A stretch of DNA of 64,000 nt, taken from positions 82,955 to 146,954 of the forward strand of contig JAQWGK010000033.1 of the NCBI GenBank assembly GCA_029238255.1, given 5' to 3'. Both the position numbers and the translations under genes were made by a program. Each line of letters starts with the position of its first letter. Position 1 is the first letter of the stretch. Below, piece by piece: positions 27,987 through 37,870 of this stretch. The notes beneath the pieces were generated by a model, which had not been told where the DNA came from, searched no databases, and was given only the letters and a program-made list of their open reading frames with translations. This DNA comes from Porticoccaceae bacterium. GTDB taxonomy: Bacteria; Pseudomonadota; Gammaproteobacteria; Pseudomonadales; Porticoccaceae.

Positions 27987-29167
27987 TGACTGGAGCCAAA
28001 GCTGTTTGTCAGGCTCTTTTCCAAAGCCGACAATAACTGCTCCACCTGCTCTTCGCTGTGATCAGCAGAAAAGGTAATACGCAGTCGTCCGCTGCCAGCC
28101 GGCACCGTGGGTGGGCGTATAGCACCCACCAGAAAACCCTGTTCGCGGAGTGCAGCACTGACCTGCATCACCTTTTGATCATCGTTAATTAACACTGGCT
28201 GAATCGGTGTCGATGAGTCCATTAAAGGCACACCGATCTGCTCGGCACCGCGACGAAACTGAGCAATTAAACTGGTCAGTTTTTCTCGGCGCCAGGTTTC
28301 CTGACGAAGAATTTTTAAACTGGCCAGAGTTGCCGCGGCAATGGCCGGAGGCATAGCGGTGGTGTAAATATAGCTGCGTGAAAATTGGATAAGAGTTTCA
28401 ATTAAGGCTTCGCTACCGGCAACAAAGGCACCAAAGGTACCAAAGCTTTTACCCAGTGTACCGACCAATACCGGCACCTGCTCTACAGTTAAATTTAATT
28501 CCTCAACCAGACCGCCACCCTGCATACCAAGAGCGCCAAAACCATGGGCATCATCGACCATCAGCCAGCTATTGTGCTTTGCGGCCAGCCCGCTGAGTTC
28601 TTTTAGGGGAGCCAGATCACCATCCATACTGAAGACACCATCGGTGACAATCAGTTTGCGGTTCGCTGTGGATTGCTCCAGTCGCTGCTGGAGGTTTTCC
28701 AGATCAGCATGTTTATAACGCTGGGAAGTGGCGCGGGATAAATGCCCGCCATCAAGCAGAGAGGCGTGATTTAACTGATCCTGTAAAACCAGATCATGGC
28801 GACCCACCAGTGCATTAATCACACCCATATTGGCCATATAGCCGGTGGAGTATAAAAGCGCACGGGGTCGTCCAGTAAACTCGGCGAGCTGCTGCTCTAA
28901 TTGATCGTGAATCTTGGAGTGACCACTAATCAGATGCGAGGCACCGCTACCAGTACCGAATTGATCTGCGGCCTGCTTGAGTGCCAGACTAATTTCAGGA
29001 TGAGCCGCCAGACCCAGATAGTCATTGCTGCAAAAGTTAACCAGTGTGCGGCCATCAATATTGAGGGTCGACGAGCAGCCGGAAGCGACATTGAGTCGCG
29101 TCCGGTAGAGGTGCTCAGCGCGACGCTGATCTAACTGCGCCTGAAGTATGGCATCCATAGACTTCAT
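27983..29167 (-). CDS. bioF: 8-amino-7-oxononanoate synthase
   Basis: 394 residues. This PLP enzyme condenses pimeloyl-ACP with alanine. The conserved [24 protein letters not shown] and the lysine block [14 protein letters not shown], which carries the Schiff-base Lys, are present. It is the second gene of the operon, 8 bp after bioB, and overlaps the bioH-bioC fusion by 4 bp. ATG 29158 is an alternative start three codons in. Confidence 0.97.
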   Translation of the reverse strand: MKSMDAILQAQLDQRRAEHLYRTRLNVASGCSSTLNIDGRTLVNFCSNDYLGLAAHPEISLALKQAADQFGTGSGASHLISGHSKIHDQLEQQLAEFTGRPRALLYSTGYMANMGVINALVGRHDLVLQDQLNHASLLDGGHLSRATSQRYKHADLENLQQRLEQSTANRKLIVTDGVFSMDGDLAPLKELSGLAAKHNSWLMVDDAHGFGALGMQGGGLVEELNLTVEQVPVLVGTLGKSFGTFGAFVAGSEALIETLIQFSRSYIYTTAMPPAIAAATLASLKILRQETWRREKLTSLIAQFRRGAEQIGVPLMDSSTPIQPVLINDDQKVMQVSAALREQGFLVGAIRPPTVPAGSGRLRITFSADHSEEQVEQLLSALEKSLTNSFGSSQ

Positions 29168-29175
29168 CGGGTTGA

Positions 29176-30231
29176 CTAGCCAGCTCGATAAAACTGTGCA
29201 TCGGTTTTCGCTTCAGCGATCGACCGATGCAGATCAGCTTCCTGCTCCTGACTATCCTTCTCCACCTGATACTCCTCGGGCTTAATACCGAGACGCTCAA
29301 ACAGCTGCATATCGCTGTTAGCTTTGGGGTTTGGAGTGGTCAGCAGCTTATCGCAATAGAAAATCGAGTTGGCGCCGGCCATAAAGGCCATCGCTTGCAT
29401 CTGTTCATTCATCTCTTCACGACCAGCTGAAAGTCGCACATAGGACTTGGGCATCATCAATCGCGCCACGGCAATAGTGCGAATAAATTCAAAGGGATCG
29501 AGGTCTTCCTCAGCGGCCATTGGCGTTCCGGCTACTTTTACCAACATATTGATCGGCACGGATTCCGGATGATGGGGAAGATTAGCCAGCTCCATCAATA
29601 ATCCGGCACGGTCTTTCTGCTCTTCACCCATACCAACAATACCGCCAGCGCAGACTTTCATACCTGAGTTGCGAACATTGGCCAGCGTATTAAGACGATC
29701 CTGATAGGTTCTGGTGGTGATCACTTCACCGTAGAATTCTTTTGAGGTATCGAGGTTGTGGTTGTAATAGTCGAGTCCGGCATCGGCGAGTTTTTCCGAC
29801 TGATCTTCACTGAGCATACCCAACGTCATACAGGTCTCTAGACCCAGCGCCTTTACTTCGCGAATCATATGAGCAACCGCTGGAATATCACGGTCATGGG
29901 GTGAGCGCCATGCGGCACCCATACAGAAACGGCTTGAACCGCTGGCCTTGGCCACCTTAGCCGCTTCAATAACAGTTTCGATTTCCAGCAGCTTCTCTTT
30001 TTCGAGTCCGGTGTCGTATCTGGCACTCTGCGGGCAGTATTTGCAGTCCTCTGGACAGGCGCCAGTCTTAATCGACAGCAGTGTGCTGAGTTGCACGCTG
30101 TTGGGATTAAAGTGGCGACGGTGCACAACCTGCGCATCAAACAACAGATCATTAAAAGGTTGATTAAACATCGCGAGAACTTCTTCGCGAGTCCAGTCGT
30201 GGCGGGTTGAGTTTTGTTGCTGGGCTGCCAT
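29176..30231 (-). CDS. bioB: Biotin synthase (radical SAM)
   Basis: About 351 residues. It inserts sulfur into dethiobiotin. The radical-SAM cluster motif is CPEDCKYC ([18 protein letters not shown]). Other BioB blocks such as [11 protein letters not shown] and [11 protein letters not shown] are intact. I choose ATG 30231 over 30237 because AGGAG lies 7 nt before it. It is the first gene of the operon, and a BirA-like operator lies about 75-105 bp upstream. Confidence 0.97.
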   Translation of the reverse strand: MAAQQQNSTRHDWTREEVLAMFNQPFNDLLFDAQVVHRRHFNPNSVQLSTLLSIKTGACPEDCKYCPQSARYDTGLEKEKLLEIETVIEAAKVAKASGSSRFCMGAAWRSPHDRDIPAVAHMIREVKALGLETCMTLGMLSEDQSEKLADAGLDYYNHNLDTSKEFYGEVITTRTYQDRLNTLANVRNSGMKVCAGGIVGMGEEQKDRAGLLMELANLPHHPESVPINMLVKVAGTPMAAEEDLDPFEFIRTIAVARLMMPKSYVRLSAGREEMNEQMQAMAFMAGANSIFYCDKLLTTPNPKANSDMQLFERLGIKPEEYQVEKDSQEQEADLHRSIAEAKTDAQFYRAG

Positions 30232-30304
30232 TATCATGCTCCTGCCGTGCCTTGTGTGGACGGTATTTTATTCAGATGGGGCTATGATAGGGCGACAGCA
30301 GTCA

Positions 30305-30337
30305 CTGTCAACCATATTTAGATATTTTGGTTAACGG
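30305..30337 (-). promoter_or_regulatory. Probable BirA (biotin repressor) operator upstream of bioB
   Basis: The half-sites CTGTCAACC (30305-30313) and GGTTAACGG (30329-30337) are separated by 15 bp of AT-rich DNA. The gammaproteobacterial BirA consensus is TTGTAAACC-N14/15-GGTTTACAA; the match is 7 of 9 and 6 of 9 with the right spacing. The place, 74 bp before the bioB start, also fits. Confidence 0.7.
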
Positions 30338-30360
30338 TGAGAGATCTCTGCGGCTGGCGG

Positions 30361-30565
30361 GAGATCCCTCGTCACTACGTTCTGTCGGGATGACATTTTG
30401 AGCGGTTCTGTCGGGATGACATTTTGAGCGGCTCTGTCGGAATGAAAAGTGGTTTAGTGCTCGATCAAAATGACAAAGGTTTAGTTTAGTAATCCGTCAT
30501 CCTGAGCGAAGCCGAAGGACCTCGTCCAGCACCAAGAGATTCTTCACATGCGTTCAGGATGAAAA
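30361..30565. repeat. Cluster of dispersed REP-like elements downstream of thrC
   Basis: An arm GAGATCCCTCGTCACTACGT starts at 30361. Two short direct repeats of GACATTTTGAGCGG(T/C)TCTG plus TCGGGATG follow. A two-arm hairpin at 30496-30562 then has left arm GTCATCCTGAGCGAAGCCGA and right arm GATTCTTCACATGCGTTCAG. Confidence 0.82.
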
Positions 30566-30567
30566 AA

Positions 30568-31965
30568 TTAGGCAGTAATATGATCCGCAATAAACTGCTG
30601 CACTGCAGTCTGATCGTTATCCAGAACCTGATAGCGCTCTTCGCGCTGAAAGAGATCAGCCATATGCGTTGGCAATTCAGGATCAGTCGGGTAACCCGCT
30701 TCCCTGACTGCATCCGGGAACTTGGCCGGATGAGCCGTCGCCAGAGTCACCATCGGAGTCTCAAGATTGGCGCGACAGTGACGGGCGGCATCAAGACCGA
30801 TCGCCGTGTGCGGATCCATCAGATAATCGCTCTCCCTATAGACCGAGCTAATCATCTCGAGCATGCCTTTATTATCACAGCGATAGCTGGAGAATAACTT
30901 GCGCACTTCAACCAGTGCAGAGTCACTCAACTGCATATGCCCGGCTTTGGCATCTTTCATTAACTCTGCAATAACAGCACCATCGCGATCATAGAGATCA
31001 AACAACAGGCGCTCAAAGTTACTGGAGATCATAATATCCATGCTCGGCGCGAGGCTCTGCTCGAGAGGACGGGTGCTGTGATCATTGTCGCTAATACAGC
31101 GATGGAGAATATCGTTCTGGTTGGTGGCAATCACCAGCTGTTCGATAGGCAAGCCCATTTTGTGCGCCAGATAACCGGCAAAGATATCGCCAAAGTTACC
31201 GGTTGGCACAGAGAACGAAACTTTTCGCTGAGGGCCACCCAATGACAGGGATGCCCAAAAATAGTAGACGATCTGAGCCATAATTCGCGCCCAGTTAATC
31301 GAGTTAACCGCCGCTAACTGGCGACCTTCGGGAAGGAATGACTGATCGGCAAAACTCGCCTTAACCATATTCTGGCAATCATCAAAGTTGCCGTGCATAG
31401 CAATATTGTGAATATTGTCCCCTGCAACAGTAGTCATCTGACGACGCTGCACTTCAGAGACACGGTTGTGGGGATGGAGAATAAAGATATCGATATTCTC
31501 ACAGCGACGGCAGCCTTCAATAGCAGCGGAACCGGTATCGCCAGAGGTGGCGCCCATAATCACTACTTTCTGATTGCGCTTTTCCAAAATATAGTCGAGC
31601 AGATTACCCAAAAACTGCAGGGCAAAATCTTTAAACGCCAGAGTCGGCCCGTGGAACAGCTCCATAATCCATTCGTTGTGACCAGTCTGAATCAGCGGTG
31701 CAATACCACCGTGACGGAAGGTCGAATAGGATTTATCGATCAGCTGTTTAAGGTCAGCCTGGGGAATGGCACCATCGACAAATGGAGTAATAATTTTTAA
31801 GGCCAGTTCTTGATAAGAGAGCCCCGCCCATGAAGCAATCTCTTCAGTGCTGAATTTAGGTAACTCCTGAGGCACATAGAGTCCACCGTCCGGCGCTAAA
31901 CCCGTTAGTACAACGTCTTCGAAATTTTGTGGCTCACCGCCGCCTCTGGTACTGATATATTTCAT
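30568..31965 (-). CDS. thrC: Threonine synthase
   Basis: 465 residues. A PLP enzyme converting O-phosphohomoserine to threonine. The N-terminal MKYISTRGG, the PLP lysine block HGPTLAFKDFALQFLG and the cofactor loop SGDTGSAA are characteristic. The start codon follows the hom stop directly (31965/31966), so the two are one operon for the last steps of threonine synthesis. Confidence 0.97.
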   Translation of the reverse strand: MKYISTRGGGEPQNFEDVVLTGLAPDGGLYVPQELPKFSTEEIASWAGLSYQELALKIITPFVDGAIPQADLKQLIDKSYSTFRHGGIAPLIQTGHNEWIMELFHGPTLAFKDFALQFLGNLLDYILEKRNQKVVIMGATSGDTGSAAIEGCRRCENIDIFILHPHNRVSEVQRRQMTTVAGDNIHNIAMHGNFDDCQNMVKASFADQSFLPEGRQLAAVNSINWARIMAQIVYYFWASLSLGGPQRKVSFSVPTGNFGDIFAGYLAHKMGLPIEQLVIATNQNDILHRCISDNDHSTRPLEQSLAPSMDIMISSNFERLLFDLYDRDGAVIAELMKDAKAGHMQLSDSALVEVRKLFSSYRCDNKGMLEMISSVYRESDYLMDPHTAIGLDAARHCRANLETPMVTLATAHPAKFPDAVREAGYPTDPELPTHMADLFQREERYQVLDNDQTAVQQFIADHITA

Positions 31966-33273
31966 TTACTGGTCCAAATGTTCGACGCGGATAAAGCTTA
32001 CGTTGCCGCGCACTGTTTCAAGTTGCTCAATATTTTCAACCGCTGCATCCAGTGATTTCTCATAGGTCACATTGGTCAGGATAATAACGTCGACATACTC
32101 TTCTGTCGCCGGCTGCTCTTTCTGAATAATCGCTTCGATACTGATACCGGCATCGGCCATAATCGTTGTAATAGTCGATAGCACACCGGGCTTATCGAGG
32201 GCAGAAAAACGCATATAAAAACTGGTTTCGATATCTTGAATATCGAGAATAGTTCGCTGCGCAACAGCATCAGTCTTCACACCTAGCGCTGGAACCCAGC
32301 TCTCTGGACTGCTGTTCATGGTGCGAGCCACATCAATAATATCTGCCACTACCGAAGAGGCTGTGGGTTCTGCACCCGCACCCGGACCATAGAACAGAGT
32401 GGTTCCGACCGCATCCGCATTGACCATTACCGCGTTCAAGACATCGTCAACACCGGCAATCAGGCAGCTTTTAGGCACCAGCGTGGGATGCACGCGAATT
32501 TCCACGCCCTGCTCAGTCTGACGAGCAATGCCCAGGTGCTTAACCGCATAACCCAGCTCGCGAGCATAGGAGACATCCTGTGGCTGCAGCTGTGTAATGC
32601 CATCGGTAAATATTTGTTTGGTGTCCAGCGGCATAGCAAAGGCTATCGATGCCAGAATCACCAGTTTATGGGCCGCATCAATGCCCTCAACATCAAAGGT
32701 TGGGTCTGCTTCTGCATAACCCTTCTCCTGAGCTTCAACCAGCACATCGGAAAACTCACGGCCTTTGCTGTCCATCTCAGAGAGAATAAAATTAGTGGTG
32801 CCATTAATAATACCCGCCATCCAGTTAACCTGATTGCCGGATAGACCTTCACGCAGGCCTTTAATAATAGGGATGCCACCGGCTACGGCAGCTTCATAGG
32901 CAACGATCAGATTGCGCGACTCGGCGTAGGCAAAAATCTCCATCCCGTGCTCGGCAATAAGCGCCTTGTTGGCAGTGACAACATGCTTGCCATTTTCCAA
33001 TGCGGTCATGACCAGATCGCGGGCAACGGTAGTGCCACCTATTAGCTCAACAACAATATCTATATCGGGATTCTTAGCCACCTCAAAAATATCTAGAGAG
33101 ACATTTAAGGCTGAGGTATCGCAGTTGGGATTATCTCGACGAGCACCCACCTGTGAAACGACAATTTCACAATTTGAACGGGGATTAATTAACTCTGAAT
33201 TACGCTGCAGAAGATTGATAGTTCCAGAGCCAACTGTGCCCAACCCGCAAATGCCAACTTTTACCAATCTCAA
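31966..33273 (-). CDS. hom: Homoserine dehydrogenase with C-terminal ACT domain
   Basis: 435 residues. It reduces aspartate semialdehyde to homoserine. The Rossmann motif GICGLGTVGSGT is at the N-terminus, the catalytic domain includes GIINGTTNFILSEM and AEADPTFDVEGIDAAHKL, and a C-terminal ACT domain (about 350-430, FSALDKPGVLSTITTIMADA) suggests feedback control by threonine. The start is TTG 33273, which keeps the usual short lead before VKVGICGLG. It is not fused to an aspartokinase. Confidence 0.96.
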   Translation of the reverse strand: MRLVKVGICGLGTVGSGTINLLQRNSELINPRSNCEIVVSQVGARRDNPNCDTSALNVSLDIFEVAKNPDIDIVVELIGGTTVARDLVMTALENGKHVVTANKALIAEHGMEIFAYAESRNLIVAYEAAVAGGIPIIKGLREGLSGNQVNWMAGIINGTTNFILSEMDSKGREFSDVLVEAQEKGYAEADPTFDVEGIDAAHKLVILASIAFAMPLDTKQIFTDGITQLQPQDVSYARELGYAVKHLGIARQTEQGVEIRVHPTLVPKSCLIAGVDDVLNAVMVNADAVGTTLFYGPGAGAEPTASSVVADIIDVARTMNSSPESWVPALGVKTDAVAQRTILDIQDIETSFYMRFSALDKPGVLSTITTIMADAGISIEAIIQKEQPATEEYVDVIILTNVTYEKSLDAAVENIEQLETVRGNVSFIRVEHLDQ

Positions 33274-33418
33274 CGTATTTCCCCGAATTAACTCTTTGTG
33301 AATAAATCTGTGTGAATAAAATGACGAGCAACAGTAATGGCCAGACCCTCCCCTGTCAATCAGAGGAGCGTCGAGAGTACCTAATGCTGCGGTATTATAA
33401 CGTGAGAATCAGTCGAAA

Positions 33419-34219
33419 TCAGTTCGCTTGAACATCTAACCCTAGAAGTTGTGCAAAATCAGCAGCGGTTCGGTAACCGGGAAGCAGAGTTCCATCCATC
33501 AAAACGGTTGCCGGGGTTCCATTAACACCTATAGAGCCACCCAGAGCAAATTGGCTTGCAACAGGATTATCATCGCAGACGGCGAATTTTCTGCCATTGC
33601 CAGTTTTAAAATCGGTCAATGCTTGATTGGGGTCGTCAGCACACCAGGCGGTGGCTATCTTCGAGTAGGAATCTGACTCCACACCTGCACGGGGATAGGC
33701 CAGATAACGAACCTCTACGCCCATGGCATTTAGCATGGGCACCTCGTTGTGCAGTTTGCGGCAGTAGCCACAGTCAATATCAGTAAACACATTGATGATC
33801 GCTTTTGTCTCGCCCTGCGGCTTAAACACAATCATATCGTCGGTGTTATAGGTGGCAAATATCTGCTGACGCATAGCGGTCATGCGAACTTCTGCAATAT
33901 CAATAAATTGAGTCGGGGTAATCTTATAGAGGCTGCCGTCAATAAAGTGACTGCCATCTTCAGCGACAAATAATGTAGGGCCTCCATCGACCTGCACCTC
34001 ATAAATACCCGGCATTGAGGATCGGCCCAACACTTTAAATCCAAGATCCGGCCTTACTGCCGAAAGCTTTTGCTGAATAATAGTAGTGGGGTCTGCTGCC
34101 TTTGCTTTTGCCTCTGCCAATGCAGGAACTGATAACAGGGCGCTAAGCCCTAAAACAAAGATTGAACGAAGTGTTAAAGAAACTGCTGCTGAAGCCGTTG
34201 AGTTAAACAAGGTTACCAT
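33419..34219 (-). CDS. dsbC: Thiol:disulfide interchange protein DsbC
   Basis: 266 residues. A signal sequence (TLRSIFVLGLSALLSVPALA) leads to an N-terminal dimerisation domain and a thioredoxin-like domain with the active site CGYC (DIDCGYCRKLHNEVPM) and the cis-Pro loop GVNGTPATV. It isomerises wrong disulfides in the periplasm. A second Cys pair (WCADDP... FAVCDD) matches the structural disulfide. The order dsbC-hom-thrC is conserved in Pseudomonas and its relatives. Confidence 0.95.
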   Translation of the reverse strand: MVTLFNSTASAAVSLTLRSIFVLGLSALLSVPALAEAKAKAADPTTIIQQKLSAVRPDLGFKVLGRSSMPGIYEVQVDGGPTLFVAEDGSHFIDGSLYKITPTQFIDIAEVRMTAMRQQIFATYNTDDMIVFKPQGETKAIINVFTDIDCGYCRKLHNEVPMLNAMGVEVRYLAYPRAGVESDSYSKIATAWCADDPNQALTDFKTGNGRKFAVCDDNPVASQFALGGSIGVNGTPATVLMDGTLLPGYRTAADFAQLLGLDVQAN

Positions 34220-34379
34220 CCTAAATATTAATTGAGCGTATTTGAAAGTATTGAGTGTTGGGTTTGAGTCTACAATCTGGGAAGGGTTCCCGACAGTGAT
34301 TAATTCACAGCTTTTTAACTATTTAAGGGCAATCCGTTGCCCTCATTAATACAGTACTTACAGCCTAATAGACTGCTTT

Positions 34380-34766
<387 letters not shown>

Positions 34767-34867
34767 TCATCAATAAATTGCATCTCTGTATAAGAGTATC
34801 GACCTTTATATCTATTCCGGCAACTTATCTCGACTTTTTGACCACCATAAATAGCAGGCAAAAAAAA

Positions 34868-34895
34868 CCGGGGCTCCTGTAAAAGGAAGCCCCGG
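34868..34895 (-). terminator. Rho-independent terminator after amtB
   Basis: The stem CCGGGGC / GCCCCGG is extended by mismatched bases around a loop of about 14 and, read on the minus strand, is followed by eight T. It lies just downstream of the amtB stop and should limit read-through into glnK copy 1. Confidence 0.9.
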
Positions 34896-34918
34896 AAGAA
34901 TGTAACGAAAGGAGACTA

Positions 34919-36169
34919 CTAGTTGTTAGTAAACTCAGGGTAAGCTTCGATACCACACTCGATAACGTCAACGCCTTCGAATTCAGCTTCTTCGCTAACA
35001 CGGATACCGACAACCATCTTGAGGATGTACCAAGTGATAAAGCTAGTGACGAAAGTCCAAGCAAAGATCACTGCAATACCAGTCAACTGGCCTACGAGAG
35101 TAGCACTGTCGTTGCCCGAGAAACATACTGCGAGCAGACCCCAGATACCTACAACACCGTGCACAGAGATTGCGCCAACAGGATCATCAATCTTGATCTT
35201 GTCCATCAGAGTTACAGACAGAACAACAATCACACCACCAACAGCACCAACGAGAGTAGCAGCACCGCCAGTCCAGTTCAGAGGCTCAGCAGTAATAGCT
35301 ACCAGACCTGCCAGTGCGCCGTTAACAGCCATAGTCAGATCAGCCTTGCCGAACAGTAACTGAGCCAGTACCAGAGCAGCGATCAAACCACCACAAGCAG
35401 CTGCGTTAGTGTTAACAAATACGTCAGATACAGCGTTAGCTTCAGCAATGTTTGAAACCATCAACTCAGAACCGCCGTTGAAACCGAACCAACCCATCCA
35501 CAGGATGAACATACCGATTGCCGCGAGAGGCATATTGGCACCTGGGATCGCATTTACTTTACCGTCTGCAGAGTACTTGCCTTTACGAGCGCCAAGCAGC
35601 AATACACCAGCCAGTGCAGCAGTAGCACCACAGAGGTGAACAACACCAGAACCTGCGAAATCTTGGAAACCAGCTGCGTCAAGGAAACCGCCGCCCCACT
35701 TCCACATACCCTGTAACGGGTAGATAAAGCCAGTCATTACGATAGCAAATGCGAGGAAAGACCAAAGCTTCATACGCTCAGCAACAGCACCGGAAACGAT
35801 AGACATTGCAGTTGCAACGAATACTACCTGGAAGAAGAAGTCAGACGCACCTGAGTAATAAATATCACCACCGCTGGCCAGTACTTCATCAGTAGAAGAA
35901 TTACCAATAATGTTACCGAACCACTGATCAGGAAGAATGCCGCCGGCACTGCCGCCGTACATAATGGCGTAACCCATCACCATGTACATGCAGCAAGAAA
36001 CTGCGAACAGGGCAACGTTTTTAGTAAGAATTTCTGTGGTGTTCTTTGAACGAACCAGACCAGCTTCCAGCATTGAGAAACCAGCGGCCATCCACATTAC
36101 AAGTACACCAGACATCAGGAAATAGAATGTGTCTAGTGCGTATTTGACTTCAATTATATCGGAATTCAT
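34919..36169 (-). CDS. amtB: Ammonium transporter
   Basis: 416 residues with 11 predicted helices. The conserved Amt blocks are seen: MWMAAGFSMLEAGLVRSKN, DFAGSGVVHLCGATAALAG with a pore histidine, and ISVHGVVGIWGLLAVCFSG with the second pore His. It moves ammonium across the inner membrane and is blocked by GlnK under ammonium shock. There is a PII gene 14 bp upstream and another 200 bp downstream. Confidence 0.97.
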   Translation of the reverse strand: MNSDIIEVKYALDTFYFLMSGVLVMWMAAGFSMLEAGLVRSKNTTEILTKNVALFAVSCCMYMVMGYAIMYGGSAGGILPDQWFGNIIGNSSTDEVLASGGDIYYSGASDFFFQVVFVATAMSIVSGAVAERMKLWSFLAFAIVMTGFIYPLQGMWKWGGGFLDAAGFQDFAGSGVVHLCGATAALAGVLLLGARKGKYSADGKVNAIPGANMPLAAIGMFILWMGWFGFNGGSELMVSNIAEANAVSDVFVNTNAAACGGLIAALVLAQLLFGKADLTMAVNGALAGLVAITAEPLNWTGGAATLVGAVGGVIVVLSVTLMDKIKIDDPVGAISVHGVVGIWGLLAVCFSGNDSATLVGQLTGIAVIFAWTFVTSFITWYILKMVVGIRVSEEAEFEGVDVIECGIEAYPEFTNN

Positions 36170-36183
36170 TGTTTATTCTCCTG

Positions 36184-36582
<399 letters not shown>

Positions 36583-36593
36583 TTATTGCGAAA

Positions 36594-37241
36594 TTACAAA
36601 GACTTAGAAATGGTCAGTACGAACTCATTATCAGCAAACAGACCGCCAGTCTCTGAAGAGTCGATCCAGCTCAGATCGAAACCAAGGCCAGCAGCTTCAG
36701 TGCTTAGTGAGATAGCGTAATCATCAGCTTCGTTTGCAACGTCGTCTGCACTCATAGTTCCGTAGTGGAAACCCAGAGCGTAGTCTTCGCTAAGCTCAAC
36801 ACCGTACTGAACGTAAACGTACGTAGATTCGCCAGTTGAAGCGTAGTAATCATTAGATAGTGCAACGCCTACTGTTGCGTCAGCAAAAGAAACGCTGCCG
36901 TAGAACTCTTCGAAGTTTTCAGTTGCTGGACCCTGTGGGTAGCCGTAGTAGGTGTAACCAACATCGTAGCTAACAGAATCAGAGATTGAACCACCGTAAC
37001 CAACATAGTAGTCAAGCTCTACACCGCCACTGAAATCAACGCTTGAAGCCCAAGTACCAGCGTAAACGCCGTTTTCGAAGCTAGCATCAAAGCCACCAGA
37101 GATAGCTGAACCGCCAGCCTGGTCGATACCACGGAAAAAGTAGTCTGAACCCAGAGCAACGTTGCCCGATACTTCAACAGCAGATGCAGATACAGCAGTT
37201 AACATAGTTGCAGCAAATAATGCAGATTTAGCAAATTTCAT
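36594..37241 (-). CDS. TorF-family putative outer-membrane porin (Gcw_chp/TIGR02001)
   Basis: 215 residues. A Sec signal (MKFAKSALFAATMLTAVSASA) precedes a beta-strand-rich domain with the family opening GSDYFFRGIDQAGGSAISGG and YVGYGGSISDSVSYDVGYTY, and it ends in an aromatic/hydrophobic strand (FVLTISKSL) suited to outer-membrane insertion. ATG 37241 has GGGAG just upstream. It is the first gene behind the sigma-54 promoter and is followed by glnK and amtB, so it probably lets ammonium or a nitrogen compound across the outer membrane; that role is inferred. Confidence 0.85.
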   Translation of the reverse strand: MKFAKSALFAATMLTAVSASAVEVSGNVALGSDYFFRGIDQAGGSAISGGFDASFENGVYAGTWASSVDFSGGVELDYYVGYGGSISDSVSYDVGYTYYGYPQGPATENFEEFYGSVSFADATVGVALSNDYYASTGESTYVYVQYGVELSEDYALGFHYGTMSADDVANEADDYAISLSTEAAGLGFDLSWIDSSETGGLFADNEFVLTISKSL

Positions 37242-37311
37242 AATGATCTCCCAAGATACATTAAATTTTTTAATATGAATTGTTGTTTTTCTTGTGTAGC
37301 GCAAACTGAAA

Positions 37312-37327
37312 TGCATATACCGTGCCA
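37312..37327 (-). promoter_or_regulatory. Sigma-54 promoter of the porin-glnK-amtB operon
   Basis: On the minus strand the site reads TGGCACGGTATATGCA. The consensus is TGGCACG-N4-TTGCW, and only one base differs (A for the first T of TTGC). The GG and GC elements have correct spacing. It lies about 70 bp upstream of the porin start. Confidence 0.85.
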
Positions 37328-37423
37328 ACATTTAAACTTCACAGTATCTGCGGGGGTATTAAGCTAAAAAAAACAACTGAGAACTAAAATAGTGCGGAAA
37401 ATTGATCGGTCACTGGTAAAAAC

Positions 37424-37438
37424 GCACCAATATGGACA
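37424..37438 (-). promoter_or_regulatory. NtrC-like enhancer site
   Basis: GCACCA-ATA-TGGACA resembles the NtrC consensus GCACCA-N3-TGGTGC, as at E. coli glnAp2, with the left half perfect and the right half partly matched. It is about 100 bp upstream of the sigma-54 promoter, a typical enhancer distance. Confidence 0.6.
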
Positions 37439-37540
37439 GGCTACAGATACAGATCACATAAATAGCGAAACTATGGGGCATTGAGGTGCAATTTGTTAAA
37501 CTGCCCCGCATCGGAAAATCAACAGGCAGGAGACAGACCA

Positions 37541-37810
37541 TTGAATCAGGACAATTCAGATAACCTAGTCAATCAGTTTATTAAGCAGTTTAATCAGGCC
37601 TTTGTTCCAGGGGCTCAGGCACTGGGCGATGAGGTACAGATGCAAATGCGCTCGGCCATGACCAGCGCCCTGCAAAAAATGAATCTGGTTACCAGAGAGG
37701 AGTTTGATACCCAGCAGGCAGTGCTGCGTCGCTCTCGGGAAAAGCTCGACAACCTCGAGCAACAGATAGCTGAACTGGAAGAAACCCTTCGCCAACTGAA
37801 CGACAAGTAA
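37541..37810 (+). CDS. ubiK: Ubiquinone biosynthesis accessory factor UbiK (YqiC/BMFP)
   Basis: 89 residues from TTG 37541, chosen because AGGAG lies 8 nt upstream; a longer frame from 37481 adds residues that do not fit the family. An N-terminal amphipathic segment (NLVNQFIKQFNQAFVPGA) precedes a C-terminal coiled coil (EEFDTQQAVLRRSREKLDNL). UbiK binds UbiJ and supports aerobic ubiquinone synthesis. Its position between glnK/amtB and comM matches Pseudomonas. Confidence 0.88.
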   Translation: MNQDNSDNLVNQFIKQFNQAFVPGAQALGDEVQMQMRSAMTSALQKMNLVTREEFDTQQAVLRRSREKLDNLEQQIAELEETLRQLNDK

Positions 37811-37870
37811 ACAATCCACTGGCAACTGCTACTGCCAACCGAACAAACAAAACATACAGGGAGGTATGTT

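Larger units (their letters stand above)
30238..30567. other. Intergenic region between thrC and bioB
   Basis: No gene. The half near bioB carries the BirA-like operator and so the bio promoter. The half near thrC (30361-30565) is packed with REP-like arms, in the 3' position relative to thrC. Confidence 0.8.
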
